In this document: positions 1-8,101 of the stretch, piece by piece | Layout: every line of letters begins with the position of its first letter | Position numbering within the stretch: position 1 is the stretch's first letter | NCBI GenBank assembly: GCA_018715855.1 | Contig: DVKW01000138.1 | Location: 1 to 9,851, forward strand | DNA length: 9,851 nt | Direction: 5' to 3' | Source: Candidatus Galligastranaerophilus intestinigallinarum | Lineage (GTDB): Bacteria; Cyanobacteriota; Vampirovibrionia; Gastranaerophilales; Gastranaerophilaceae | Notes under the pieces: model-generated | The model's database searches: none | What the model was told of the DNA's origin: nothing | What the model saw: only the letters and a program-made list of their open reading frames with translations | Position numbers and translations under genes: made by a program

Positions 1-3000
1 AAAGCTTCACTTAATGAACTTACCAATTTGTTATCTGAAATAAACAATGCAATTTCTGTAACGGATGCTCAAAACCAATTCAAATCAGAAGTTCAAACTG
101 CGGTTGTTGGTGATGGTGAAAATAAAATATCTCAAGAGCTTTTTGATAAAATTTGGGAAAAAGCAAACCCGAACCAGGATGCAGGAGCCGAAAATACGGC
201 AAGCATAACGGAAGTTGCAAAAGAAGTATTAAATGGCGAAGAAAACATTGATAAAAAAGTTAGCGCTATTGAAACTGCTTATAATACGGCAAAAGGCAAA
301 TTTTCAACAAAAACAAGCGGTGATTATGAATATTCTTTATATAACGGAAAAATTGTTTTAGGAAATAATGATGAAGCTAAAACAAATGCAATAAACAATG
401 TAACCGCAGGTATAAATTCGCTTGATGGAATTATTGCAGATTTTGAAAATATGAACAAAGGATACAAAGATAATTTAGAAACTCTGAATGATTCTTTGAC
501 ATCTGTTAATAACCAAATTGCTTATTTAAAAGAAAACCCATTGCCGGATTCGGTTATTGAAAAGGCAGCCGTTGAATTTGCAAACCTTAACATTCCAAGC
601 TCAAAAATTGAAATTAACGGTATTACAAAAGAAGAAAACGGCAAGAAAATAATTAATATCAAAGGCGATGGCAAATTTATACTTGCAAGTGCAGGCCTTG
701 GAATTGATAACTATTCAAACAGAGACCTTATATTCAAAAATATAGACCTTGTAAACGGTTATGGCCCAACAGGTTTAATTATAGACGGTACAAATTATAA
801 CCACCTTGCAAACACGGGAACTCCTGTTGCAGATAATGTTCTTTTAGAAACAGACGGTGATATTTTAGGAATTGTAATAAATAATTATTTCGACCATTCA
901 AATCCTCTTTTATCAAACCCTGTTGCTTCAGACATTATATTTAACGGCACGGTTGCAATTGGCGGTAATCCTTTAAAAATTTGGAACGAAAGCGGAGATG
1001 TTATCTTTAATAATATTTTAACATCAGGTTCTAAAGATATTGTTGCAACGCAAGGCAACTTTGAATATAACGTTCCGACAACCATATTTACTTTAAATAC
1101 CAATGACAGAATTATTGCAGGTCAAAATGTTAATATTGATGTTCAAGAAGCAAAAATAAACGGCACAATTAAAGCAGGCTATGGCGACAGAAACTTAACC
1201 ATAACAAGCGATATGCTAAAAGAAGAAAATTTAATTGTTGACCCAAATACAGGCGATAAGAATATGGTTAACCTTGCAGGAGTTGATAAATCGCCATATT
1301 TAAATGAAACAAACAACATTAAAGTTTTATATAAAGATAATAAACTTCTTGTATTTAATACAAAAACAGAAGGCGGAAATGTTAATATAACAGGCAAAGT
1401 AACAGGAAACGGCAAAGTTGCTTATACAAATGGCTATGCAACCGTTAACATTGATAACCAAACAGATAAACAGCTTGTTATAAACGGTTTAGAAAATAAC
1501 AGACAAAACGGTTCTTTTGCAAATAAAGGAACAATTACAAATGTTATTAACCAAGGCTCAAATAAAGCAACAACAATAATTTCATCAATAGGAAACATTG
1601 ATATTTTAGGCCAAGTAAAATCAGGCTTAGACTTTATTGATGGCGATAATGTTTCAGAATTAAATATTTCAGGTAAAAACGGTGTAAATGTTAAAGAAAA
1701 ACTTTCTGAAACAGGTGAAACTATTGCTACAATTGATACATACGGAAATTCTTCAATTACAAATACAGGTTCATCCATTGTAATAGATGGTATTGTTCAA
1801 AATGCAGGCGGCAATTTAACAACCACAAATGAAGGTTTAGGCGGCACAATTATAAATGGCACATTAAAAAATACAACAGGCATTTTAACTGCTACAAATA
1901 AAAACGGTGAATTACTTGTTAATGAAACCGGCAAAATAAAAAGTGAAAATGGGATAATAAAATTAAATAATACAACAGGCACGGGCACAACCATAAAAGG
2001 CTTAGTTGACGGTGTTAACGGTGATATTGAAATAACAAATGAAAACGGCCTGCTTCTTGTAGATACCAATGGCATTGTTCAAAATACAGGCAACAATTTA
2101 ACCATAACAAATTCAGGCAACTTAGGCACTGAAATTTTGGGCTTAGTTTCAAATGACGGCAAAAACCTAAAAGTTGAAAACAAAACAGCAGGCCTTCTTG
2201 TAGATGGCACAATTCAAAATACGGGCGAAAACTTGGATGTAATAAATTCAGGTGCAAACGGTGCCACAATAAATGGTTTAATTAAAGGTAAAGAAGGCAA
2301 TACAACGGTTGAAAATACAAATGGTAACTTGCTTGTAAGTAAAACAGGCATAATTCAAAATGAAGACAAAAATTTAACCGTTACAAATAAAGGTAATGGC
2401 GGCGCAACCATTTCAGGCTTAATTCAAAATACAGGCAATAAATTAACTCTTGAAAACCAAAATGAAAAATTATACATAGATGGAAGTGTTGAAAACTATG
2501 GAAATAATTTAGAAGTAAAAAATTCAGGTTCAAAAGGAGTTGAAATTGAAGGCATTGTTAAAGGCAAAGGAAATAATTCAATTGTTTCTGTTACAAATAC
2601 AAACGGCAATTTAACAATTAATGAAAATGCCGAAGTTTCAAATGAATCTAATGCAACAGCCGATAACTTGCTTGTTCAAAATAATAGTTCAGGTGTATTG
2701 GATATTTTTGGCACAATATTTAATAAAAATAAAGGTAATACAAAAGTAACCAATATAAACCAAAGTGCAACCTCAGAAATTAAAGTTAATGAAACAGGTT
2801 CAATTACAAATACAAACGGAACATTGTTTGTTCAAAACAATGGCGATTTAGGCATTACAATTGACGGTTTAATTAACAATAAACTGGGAGAAACAACCGT
2901 TAAAAACTTGAACGAAACAAATACTTCAGGAATTTTAATTTCTACAATAGGAAGAATTATTAATGAAGACGGCAAAATTAATATTACAAATAATGGCCAA

Positions 3001-5286
3001 AAAGAAACAGGGCTTGATGTTGACGGTTTAATAAATGCAATAAACAAAGATATTGTTATAAATAACCAAAATTCAAATATTGAAATCGGCGAATATGCAA
3101 CCGATAACGATAACTACATTTTGGCAAACAAAGGAAATATTGAAATTAACCAAACAAACGGAAACATTTTAAATGGCATTATTGACCCTGATACAAACAA
3201 TAAAAACCAAAACCATGATTTAGGAAACCCTGACCATGCTTATAAAACACTTATAAATGCAGGTGAAAACCTAACCATTACAACAAATGGCGGTAATATA
3301 GGAAAAGACACACATAACCTTGAAAATAAAGAATCAGGCTTTGGTATCAATGCTTCAACAAGAGATTATACAGAATCAATTAACGTAAATGTTAAAGGAA
3401 AAGTTAAGGTTGATGCTAAAAATAACGGTAATGCCCTTGTTAATTTGAGAGCTAAAAATTCCGATTTAAAAGTAGATAACATAAAATCAGACGGCAATAT
3501 TATGTTAACTGCAATTGATTGGAAACAAAAAGATGAAGAAACCCCAAATCCGAATAATGAAGAATATTATAGGGGCTATTCAATAATAAATGCCGCAAAC
3601 AATAAAAATGTTGCAAATGTTGAAGGCAGAAACATTTCACTTATTTCAAGCAACAATATTGGTGAAAACGGCAATTCATTTACATATAACCAATTAGAAA
3701 ACGGCACAATAAGTGCAATGGCTGAAAATGACCTTTATATTACAGGCATGGGAAACAATGATAATATCTGGCAATTAATTGCAAAAAGGGGCAATTTGGG
3801 CCTGGATTTAACAGGTAATGCAATAATAAGAGAAATTACCTCAGGCGGAAACCTGAAAATTGTTTCAAAGGCTGCAAACCTAACAATTTATGATTTGGGC
3901 AAATTAACAAATCTTTTAAGTGAAGATGATGACATTTTATATCCTCACGATAAAATTCTTATGTCATCAGTTGTTCCTGATGCAACGGAAATCCACGTGT
4001 TGGATATAAACCCTGCAACAAGAATTGATCCAAACAACGCAAATTCAACCTTAAATATATATAACGCTTATATTGAAGGCAAAAATAACGGAACGGCTGA
4101 TGTAATTTTAAGAGCAGATAACGTTATAGCCCATGCTTATGACGCTGCAAGTTCAAACGTTTCAAATGCTTTAAGGCCAAATGGTTTTGATGCAAAAGAA
4201 AATAGAACCTATGCAAACGATTTTACAGACCCAAATGCTATAAAAGATTTAACGGCATCAGGCTTTAATACTGTGGGCGAAGGCGAAAAGCTCGTGTTTG
4301 ATATTCAAGGTGTTTCACCTGATAACGTTAAAGATGCAGGCGGAAATAAAAATCAAAGAAACTATAAAGCGCAAGATGTTGTGCAAACTATAGAAATTTT
4401 TGATAACCCTGTTGGTTTCAAAGAAACCGTTTATAAGGCAAAAGATGTTACTTTGTCGCTAAATTCTTCAGAAAATGCGCCTTTAGAAAACCGTGGTATG
4501 GAACTTTTGAAATTCTACACAGATAATGCTTATGTAGATACAAAAGATTTGAACTTGCATATGTCAGATGCCTTTATTACAAACTATGCGGAATTCAGAA
4601 ACGGCAATCGTGAAGGTGAACCGGGCGGGTTTTATATAGACCCTGAAAATGGCTACAGGTGGCTTACAATTGTTGATAACGATTACCACAGAAACATTTC
4701 AAACGATTTTGGCATTCCTGTTACATCACAGCTATATACAAAACTGACTGGTTCATTTGCACTTTCTATGGGCAATTTAATTGCTCTTGAAACAAAGGCG
4801 CCCGTTGTTCACTATAACCCATATGAAGTTGTCAACCTTCCAAGAACAGAAAACAGCTTCTACAGGTTAACTTATAAAGACGATAAAATTCAAAAAACAA
4901 CCACAACGCCTGAATTTGCCGATATTGACAAATCTACATATAAACCGACAAAAAGAGAATACATCAGGTTTAATGTTTTGGAAGATTCCGGTGTTCATTT
5001 AGACAAAAAGAAAAAGCAAAAAACTCCAAGAATTATCGCAATTGTTGATATTTCAAGAGGCGGCATAGCCGTTACCCATGATGGTTCTTTAAAAGTGGGT
5101 GAAAAAATGGTTGTTTCTCTCTCTTGCCATGGCATGGATATTTCACCTGAAGTTGAAGTTGTGAGAGTTTCAGGAAACAATGCAGGCATGAAATTCATTA
5201 ACCTTGATAAATCAACTGCAAACAAAATTCTTTATATGAATATGTTTATGGCGGATGATAAAACCCTGCAAACTTCTTCAAGATAA
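1..5286 (+). CDS. Giant filamentous-adhesin-like protein with C-terminal PilZ domain (5' partial)
   Basis: The frame is already open at base 1 (codons K-A-S-L-N-E-L...), so the gene is cut at its 5' end; a TTG at base 28 is internal, not a start. 1761 codons are visible; numbering here counts from base 1. Codons ~1-190 look helical and coiled-coil-like. Codons ~200-1450 are a long Asn/Gly/Thr/Ile-rich beta-solenoid-like stretch similar in style to filamentous haemagglutinin and LktA-type leukotoxin adhesins, with a clear repeat array at 597-1033. Codons ~1455-1645 are a non-repetitive linker with more aromatic residues. Codons ~1650-1755 are a PilZ domain with R1652xxxR1656 and D1683xSxxG1688. 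The only cysteine I see is in that last domain. The likely role is a surface or exported filament, possibly gated by c-di-GMP. The signal peptide and secretion domain, if any, are outside the window. The repeat fold and export are inferred; the PilZ motifs are directly seen. Confidence 0.85.
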   Translation, partial: KASLNELTNLLSEINNAISVTDAQNQFKSEVQTAVVGDGENKISQELFDKIWEKANPNQDAGAENTASITEVAKEVLNGEENIDKKVSAIETAYNTAKGKFSTKTSGDYEYSLYNGKIVLGNNDEAKTNAINNVTAGINSLDGIIADFENMNKGYKDNLETLNDSLTSVNNQIAYLKENPLPDSVIEKAAVEFANLNIPSSKIEINGITKEENGKKIINIKGDGKFILASAGLGIDNYSNRDLIFKNIDLVNGYGPTGLIIDGTNYNHLANTGTPVADNVLLETDGDILGIVINNYFDHSNPLLSNPVASDIIFNGTVAIGGNPLKIWNESGDVIFNNILTSGSKDIVATQGNFEYNVPTTIFTLNTNDRIIAGQNVNIDVQEAKINGTIKAGYGDRNLTITSDMLKEENLIVDPNTGDKNMVNLAGVDKSPYLNETNNIKVLYKDNKLLVFNTKTEGGNVNITGKVTGNGKVAYTNGYATVNIDNQTDKQLVINGLENNRQNGSFANKGTITNVINQGSNKATTIISSIGNIDILGQVKSGLDFIDGDNVSELNISGKNGVNVKEKLSETGETIATIDTYGNSSITNTGSSIVIDGIVQNAGGNLTTTNEGLGGTIINGTLKNTTGILTATNKNGELLVNETGKIKSENGIIKLNNTTGTGTTIKGLVDGVNGDIEITNENGLLLVDTNGIVQNTGNNLTITNSGNLGTEILGLVSNDGKNLKVENKTAGLLVDGTIQNTGENLDVINSGANGATINGLIKGKEGNTTVENTNGNLLVSKTGIIQNEDKNLTVTNKGNGGATISGLIQNTGNKLTLENQNEKLYIDGSVENYGNNLEVKNSGSKGVEIEGIVKGKGNNSIVSVTNTNGNLTINENAEVSNESNATADNLLVQNNSSGVLDIFGTIFNKNKGNTKVTNINQSATSEIKVNETGSITNTNGTLFVQNNGDLGITIDGLINNKLGETTVKNLNETNTSGILISTIGRIINEDGKINITNNGQKETGLDVDGLINAINKDIVINNQNSNIEIGEYATDNDNYILANKGNIEINQTNGNILNGIIDPDTNNKNQNHDLGNPDHAYKTLINAGENLTITTNGGNIGKDTHNLENKESGFGINASTRDYTESINVNVKGKVKVDAKNNGNALVNLRAKNSDLKVDNIKSDGNIMLTAIDWKQKDEETPNPNNEEYYRGYSIINAANNKNVANVEGRNISLISSNNIGENGNSFTYNQLENGTISAMAENDLYITGMGNNDNIWQLIAKRGNLGLDLTGNAIIREITSGGNLKIVSKAANLTIYDLGKLTNLLSEDDDILYPHDKILMSSVVPDATEIHVLDINPATRIDPNNANSTLNIYNAYIEGKNNGTADVILRADNVIAHAYDAASSNVSNALRPNGFDAKENRTYANDFTDPNAIKDLTASGFNTVGEGEKLVFDIQGVSPDNVKDAGGNKNQRNYKAQDVVQTIEIFDNPVGFKETVYKAKDVTLSLNSSENAPLENRGMELLKFYTDNAYVDTKDLNLHMSDAFITNYAEFRNGNREGEPGGFYIDPENGYRWLTIVDNDYHRNISNDFGIPVTSQLYTKLTGSFALSMGNLIALETKAPVVHYNPYEVVNLPRTENSFYRLTYKDDKIQKTTTTPEFADIDKSTYKPTKREYIRFNVLEDSGVHLDKKKKQKTPRIIAIVDISRGGIAVTHDGSLKVGEKMVVSLSCHGMDISPEVEVVRVSGNNAGMKFINLDKSTANKILYMNMFMADDKTLQTSSR
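1789..3099 (+). repeat. About nine tandem imperfect 45-55-residue repeats inside the adhesin
   Basis: Codons 597-1033 divide into about nine units of 47, 47, 45, 47, 45, 50, 55, 51 and 50 residues. The typical unit reads G-x-[IV]-x-N-x-G-x-N-L-x-[IV]-x-N-x-G, then I-x-G-L-[IV], then N-x-N-G-x-L-x-[IV]. At the DNA level the phrase attcaaaatacaggcaa recurs with few changes (near 2085, 2212 and 2421). Units 1-6 are the most alike; units 7-9 are longer and more diverged. Each unit probably forms about two turns of a beta-helix, an inference from the alternating hydrophobic pattern and the Asn ladders. Such arrays can expand or contract by recombination. Confidence 0.8.
4945..5283 (+). other. PilZ domain at the C terminus of the adhesin
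   Basis: The two c-di-GMP-binding signatures of the PilZ family are both present and in the right order. R-E-Y-I-R is encoded at 4954-4968 and D-I-S-R-G-G at 5047-5064, 31 residues apart from first R to D. Beta-strand-rich sequence follows and ends in a short helix-like tail. A basic run of lysines lies between the two motifs. Retention of every signature residue argues for active ligand binding. PilZ domains normally work in the cytoplasm, which conflicts with a fully exported adhesin. Confidence 0.85.
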
Positions 5287-5300
5287 ACGGCGTAAATTTG

Positions 5301-6758
5301 ATGGAATATAAAGAAAATATAGAGGAAGAACAAAAACAAATAAAAGAAATATGGGGCGATATGCTTAAATACGCCCCATCCAAAATTTGCGGAACTTTGG
5401 GAAATGCAATCATTGTTCCTGTTTATACATCTCTTCTTCCGCCCGAACAATACGGCCTTTATACTTTATCAATCGCTTTTCTATCTTTCTTGTGCATTAT
5501 TTTTTCAGACTGGGTGGGTTTATCAGGGCTAAGGTTTTTCAGGCTGGCGCAAATAAACAACGGTTTAAATAAATATTTATCAATTTTAATAACAATTTTA
5601 TCCGTTAATTTAATTTTGATGTATATTTTGTCTTTTTTATTGAAGGATTTTTTCTATTCCTTCTTTAAAATAACGCCAATATACCTTTTGGCAATTTTGG
5701 TTTTAATTATACCCGTTGCAATAAGGGCATTATTGTTTCAAATTTTAAGAGCCCAATTAAAGCCTGTTGCTTTTACGTTTTCAACAATATTAAACCAAAT
5801 TTTAACAATAGGCTTATCTGTCTTTATTATTAAAACTTTCCATCTGGGTGCTTTTTCTTTGCTCCTTGCAATGGGAATTTCAATAACCTTCATAGATATT
5901 TTGCTTATTTTTCAAAGCAATATAATTTCATACCTGAAATTTACAAAGCCTGAGATGAAATATATTCTGCCCATTGCAAAATATGGTGTTCCCATTGCTC
6001 TTACATCTCTTAGCACATGGGTGATTAACCAAAGCAACAAATTTATTATAAACGATATTAAAGGGTTTAAAGAGCTTGGCTATGTGGGCGTTGCATACGG
6101 TGTTACCCTGCCTTTATTAATGACAATTTTTTCAATAATAACAGTTGCTGCAATTCCAAGAATAATAAGAATGTATGAAGAAAAAATTGACGTAAAAAAT
6201 ATAGTTTCAAAAATAACAGGTTATTACATTTTAATTTCACTGCCCATTATATTCATAATGTCAATTTATGCAAAAGAATTTGTCGGCCTTCTTGCAGATT
6301 CAAGGTTTTTAGATGCTTATAAATTAGTTCCTTATTTTGCATTTGGTACATTTTTTATGGGGCTTACCGATTACACAACGCTTCAATATCATCTTTCAAA
6401 TAAAACGTATATAGATTTTATTATTAAAATAATTTCAGGCGTTATAGGAATTTGTTTGAATATTTTCCTTATTCCTGAAATGGGGCTTATTGGGCTTGGA
6501 ATTGCAACATTGGGCGCTAATTTTATTTATTATTTCTTATCTGCAATAATTGTTTTACCGAATTTAAGTTTAAAATATCCTGTTAAACAATTAATAAATA
6601 TGTTTTTTGGCTTTTTTATTTTATATGGCGTCTATTTAATAATTCATAAAGCAGAAATAATCTCTGCCCCCATTCAAATGGCTTTATTGCTTTTTGTATT
6701 CTATTTCATTTATTTTCTTTTTGAAGGAAGATTTAAAAATAAAAAATTAATTCAATAA
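5301..6758 (+). CDS. Wzx-like oligosaccharide flippase (MOP/polysaccharide transporter family)
   Basis: A 485-residue integral membrane protein, the usual length for O-antigen/teichoic acid/capsule flippases that move lipid-linked sugars across the inner membrane. After a short charged N-terminus (residues 1-22) come about 12-14 hydrophobic segments. Family-typical patches are visible: the first helix region followed by P-P-E-Q-Y-G-L-Y (residues ~47-54), and S-N-K-F-I-I-N-D (~245-252) followed by E-L-G-Y-V-G-V-A-Y (~258-266). I chose ATG 5301 over the adjacent TTG 5298. No Shine-Dalgarno precedes it, and the adhesin stop lies only 14 bases upstream, so coupling to adhesin transcription is likely. 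No glycosyltransferases are in view, so the substrate cannot be named. The last 12 bases overlap the end of trmD on the other strand. Confidence 0.85.
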   Translation: MEYKENIEEEQKQIKEIWGDMLKYAPSKICGTLGNAIIVPVYTSLLPPEQYGLYTLSIAFLSFLCIIFSDWVGLSGLRFFRLAQINNGLNKYLSILITILSVNLILMYILSFLLKDFFYSFFKITPIYLLAILVLIIPVAIRALLFQILRAQLKPVAFTFSTILNQILTIGLSVFIIKTFHLGAFSLLLAMGISITFIDILLIFQSNIISYLKFTKPEMKYILPIAKYGVPIALTSLSTWVINQSNKFIINDIKGFKELGYVGVAYGVTLPLLMTIFSIITVAAIPRIIRMYEEKIDVKNIVSKITGYYILISLPIIFIMSIYAKEFVGLLADSRFLDAYKLVPYFAFGTFFMGLTDYTTLQYHLSNKTYIDFIIKIISGVIGICLNIFLIPEMGLIGLGIATLGANFIYYFLSAIIVLPNLSLKYPVKQLINMFFGFFILYGVYLIIHKAEIISAPIQMALLLFVFYFIYFLFEGRFKNKKLIQ

Positions 6759-7427
6759 ATCAGGGCGCTTGGCTTTTGTTCTTAAAATTCTTTGTTCTTG
6801 TTTAAATTTTTCAATTTCTTTGTGGTTGCCGTTTAATAAAACTTCAGGCACTTTCATTCCCCTGAATTCTCTTGGCCTTGTATATTGGGGGTGTTCTAAA
6901 AGCCCATCTAAACCAACAGAAAAAGAATCATTTAAAGGTGAATCAGATTTATTTAAAACGCCATCAATCAGCCTTGAAACGCTATCTATAATGCAAAGTG
7001 CGCCAAGTTCGCCCCCTGTTAAAATGTAATCTCCAAGCGAAATTTCCCTTGGTTTTAAACCAAGCCTAATTCTTTCATCAAACCCTTCATAATGCCCGCA
7101 AAGAAGTATTAATTGTTTTTTTTGGGCAAGTTCTGTGCATATTTTTTGGTTATAAGGTTCTCCTTGGGGGGTAAGCATTATAAATTCAAAATCATCTGTT
7201 TTTTCAATTGCTTCATAAGCTTCAAAAATAGGTGGCGCCATAAGCACCATGCCGGATGTTCCCCCATAGGGTGTGTCATCCACTCTTTTATGCTTATCAT
7301 GGGTATAGTTTCTAAAATTAATTGTGTTTACTTCAATTAATTTTTTTTCAACTGCCCTTTTTATAATGGAATAAGAGCAGTAATCTTTAATAATTCCTTC
7401 AAATAAGGTTAAAACATCAAACCTCAA
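6747..7427 (-). CDS. trmD: tRNA (guanine37-N1)-methyltransferase TrmD
   Basis: Transfers a methyl group from S-adenosylmethionine to N1 of G37 in tRNAs reading codons with first-position C or other G36-containing anticodons, which prevents +1 frameshifting; it is usually essential. 226 residues, normal for the family. The SPOUT trefoil-knot core is complete: L-L-C-G-H-Y-E-G-F-D-E-R-I (108-120) and I-S-L-G-D-Y-I-L-T-G-G-E-L (129-141). R152 in S-R-L-I and D167 in N-D-S-F match the known catalytic Arg and Asp positions, and L-E-H-P-Q-Y-T-R-P follows. The start is TTG at 7427-7425, giving M-R-F-D-V-L-T-L-F, which fits the family N-terminus exactly. A GGGGGG tract sits 5 bases upstream. The start overlaps the rimM stop as TTGA, so translation is probably coupled. 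The C-terminal end overlaps the convergent flippase gene. Confidence 0.97.
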   Translation of the reverse strand: MRFDVLTLFEGIIKDYCSYSIIKRAVEKKLIEVNTINFRNYTHDKHKRVDDTPYGGTSGMVLMAPPIFEAYEAIEKTDDFEFIMLTPQGEPYNQKICTELAQKKQLILLCGHYEGFDERIRLGLKPREISLGDYILTGGELGALCIIDSVSRLIDGVLNKSDSPLNDSFSVGLDGLLEHPQYTRPREFRGMKVPEVLLNGNHKEIEKFKQEQRILRTKAKRPDLLN

Positions 7428-7927
7428 ATTAGCCCCCCAATTGGTTTTATAATAACTTTTTTTGTTTTTATATCAACAATTGGAACAAGTTCTGAAACAA
7501 AAGGAATTAAAATTAAATCTTTTTTATGTTCAGATTTTATACATAAAATATCATTAGCAGGCGTTTTTTGAATTTCAACCACTTCGCCTATGTAGTTTTC
7601 TTCATTGTCAAAGGCTTTTAAACCTATAAGGTCATCTATTAAAAATTCATTTTTTTCTAATTTTTTTAATAATTCTTCTTTTGTTGAATAAATGTTTTTG
7701 CCTTTAAATTCAATTAATTCATCAATAGAATTAATTTCCATAAATTTTATTATGGCAAAATTTTTGTGAAAGCGAATATTTGAAATATTTAAAGCAAATT
7801 TTTCTGAATTTTTATCCACATAAACGGTTTTTGCACCTTTAATATGCTCAAGGTTTGAATAGCCAACCTTTGCTTCACCTTTTATGCCATGAAAATTTAT
7901 AATTTTTCCGATTGAAATGTATTCCAT
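7424..7927 (-). CDS. rimM: 16S rRNA processing/ribosome maturation factor RimM
   Basis: Assists late assembly of the 30S head by binding ribosomal protein S19 near 16S helices 31 and 33b. 167 residues, normal length. The N-terminal RimM barrel carries I-G-K-I-I-N-F-H-G-I-K-G-E (residues 6-18). The C-terminal PRC barrel runs from about D98-D-L-I-G-L through T-P-A-N-D-I-L (122-128) to L-I-P-F-V-S-E-L-V (140-148) and ends K-P-I-G-G-L-I. It starts at ATG 7927-7925 with no Shine-Dalgarno. An extended -10 box lies only seven bases upstream, suggesting a leaderless message. Its TGA shares bases with the trmD TTG start. The usual neighbours rpsP and rplS are absent. Confidence 0.96.
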   Translation of the reverse strand: MEYISIGKIINFHGIKGEAKVGYSNLEHIKGAKTVYVDKNSEKFALNISNIRFHKNFAIIKFMEINSIDELIEFKGKNIYSTKEELLKKLEKNEFLIDDLIGLKAFDNEENYIGEVVEIQKTPANDILCIKSEHKKDLILIPFVSELVPIVDIKTKKVIIKPIGGLI

Positions 7928-7934
7928 AAAAAAA

Positions 7935-7940
7935 ATTATA
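7935..7940 (-). promoter_or_regulatory. Extended -10 box directly upstream of rimM
   Basis: On the minus strand the bases read TGCTATAAT, a perfect TATAAT with the extended TGn motif. Only seven bases separate it from the rimM ATG, so transcription would begin at or next to the start codon. I see no good -35 box at normal spacing, as often holds for extended -10 promoters. It lies in the 24-base gap after the 49-residue ORF, so rimM-trmD may be transcribed both from here and by read-through. Confidence 0.5.
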
Positions 7941-7951
7941 GCAAAAACATT

Positions 7952-8101
7952 TTATATTATGCTTTCATTGTATAAAATCCAGTAAATGCAATCTGTTTGG
8001 TTACAATTGCTGCAGTTAAAATCGGCAGAATGATATTTATCCTCTAGTTCTTTTGCCTTTGGTGTGCAAATTTCATCTTCATCGTTTATTAATTCTTCCA
8101 T
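7952..8101 (-). CDS. Small hypothetical protein with a C-x2-C-x4-C motif (49 aa)
   Basis: An ATG-TAA frame of 49 codons. Support for translation: a strong Shine-Dalgarno (GAAGGAAGG, two bases from the ATG; GAAGG core at spacing six), a 13-base overlap with the end of the upstream 80-codon gene, and complete filling of the gap up to rimM. The first half is acidic (E-E-L-I-N-D-E-D-E). The second half holds N-C-S-N-C-N-Q-T-D-C-I-Y-W, i.e. C30-x2-C33-x4-C38, with another cysteine at 12. Such spacing suggests metal or Fe-S binding or a redox role, but I recognise no family. No membrane segment or signal peptide is visible. It may be cotranscribed with rimM. Confidence is moderate because of its length. 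Confidence 0.6.
   Translation of the reverse strand: MEELINDEDEICTPKAKELEDKYHSADFNCSNCNQTDCIYWILYNESII

Noticed and set aside
885..3047. Several 70-115-codon open frames on the minus strand inside the adhesin gene
   Set aside because: They are antisense shadows of an Asn/Thr/Val-rich gene; their products are hydrophobic low-complexity sequences without a recognisable family.
1789..3099. CRISPR-like array
   Set aside because: The repeats are coding, in frame, imperfect and have no constant repeat plus unique spacer structure.
6769..7340. Plus-strand frames of 75-86 codons opposite trmD
   Set aside because: trmD is unambiguous by family motifs over the whole interval, and the plus-strand products match nothing I recognise.
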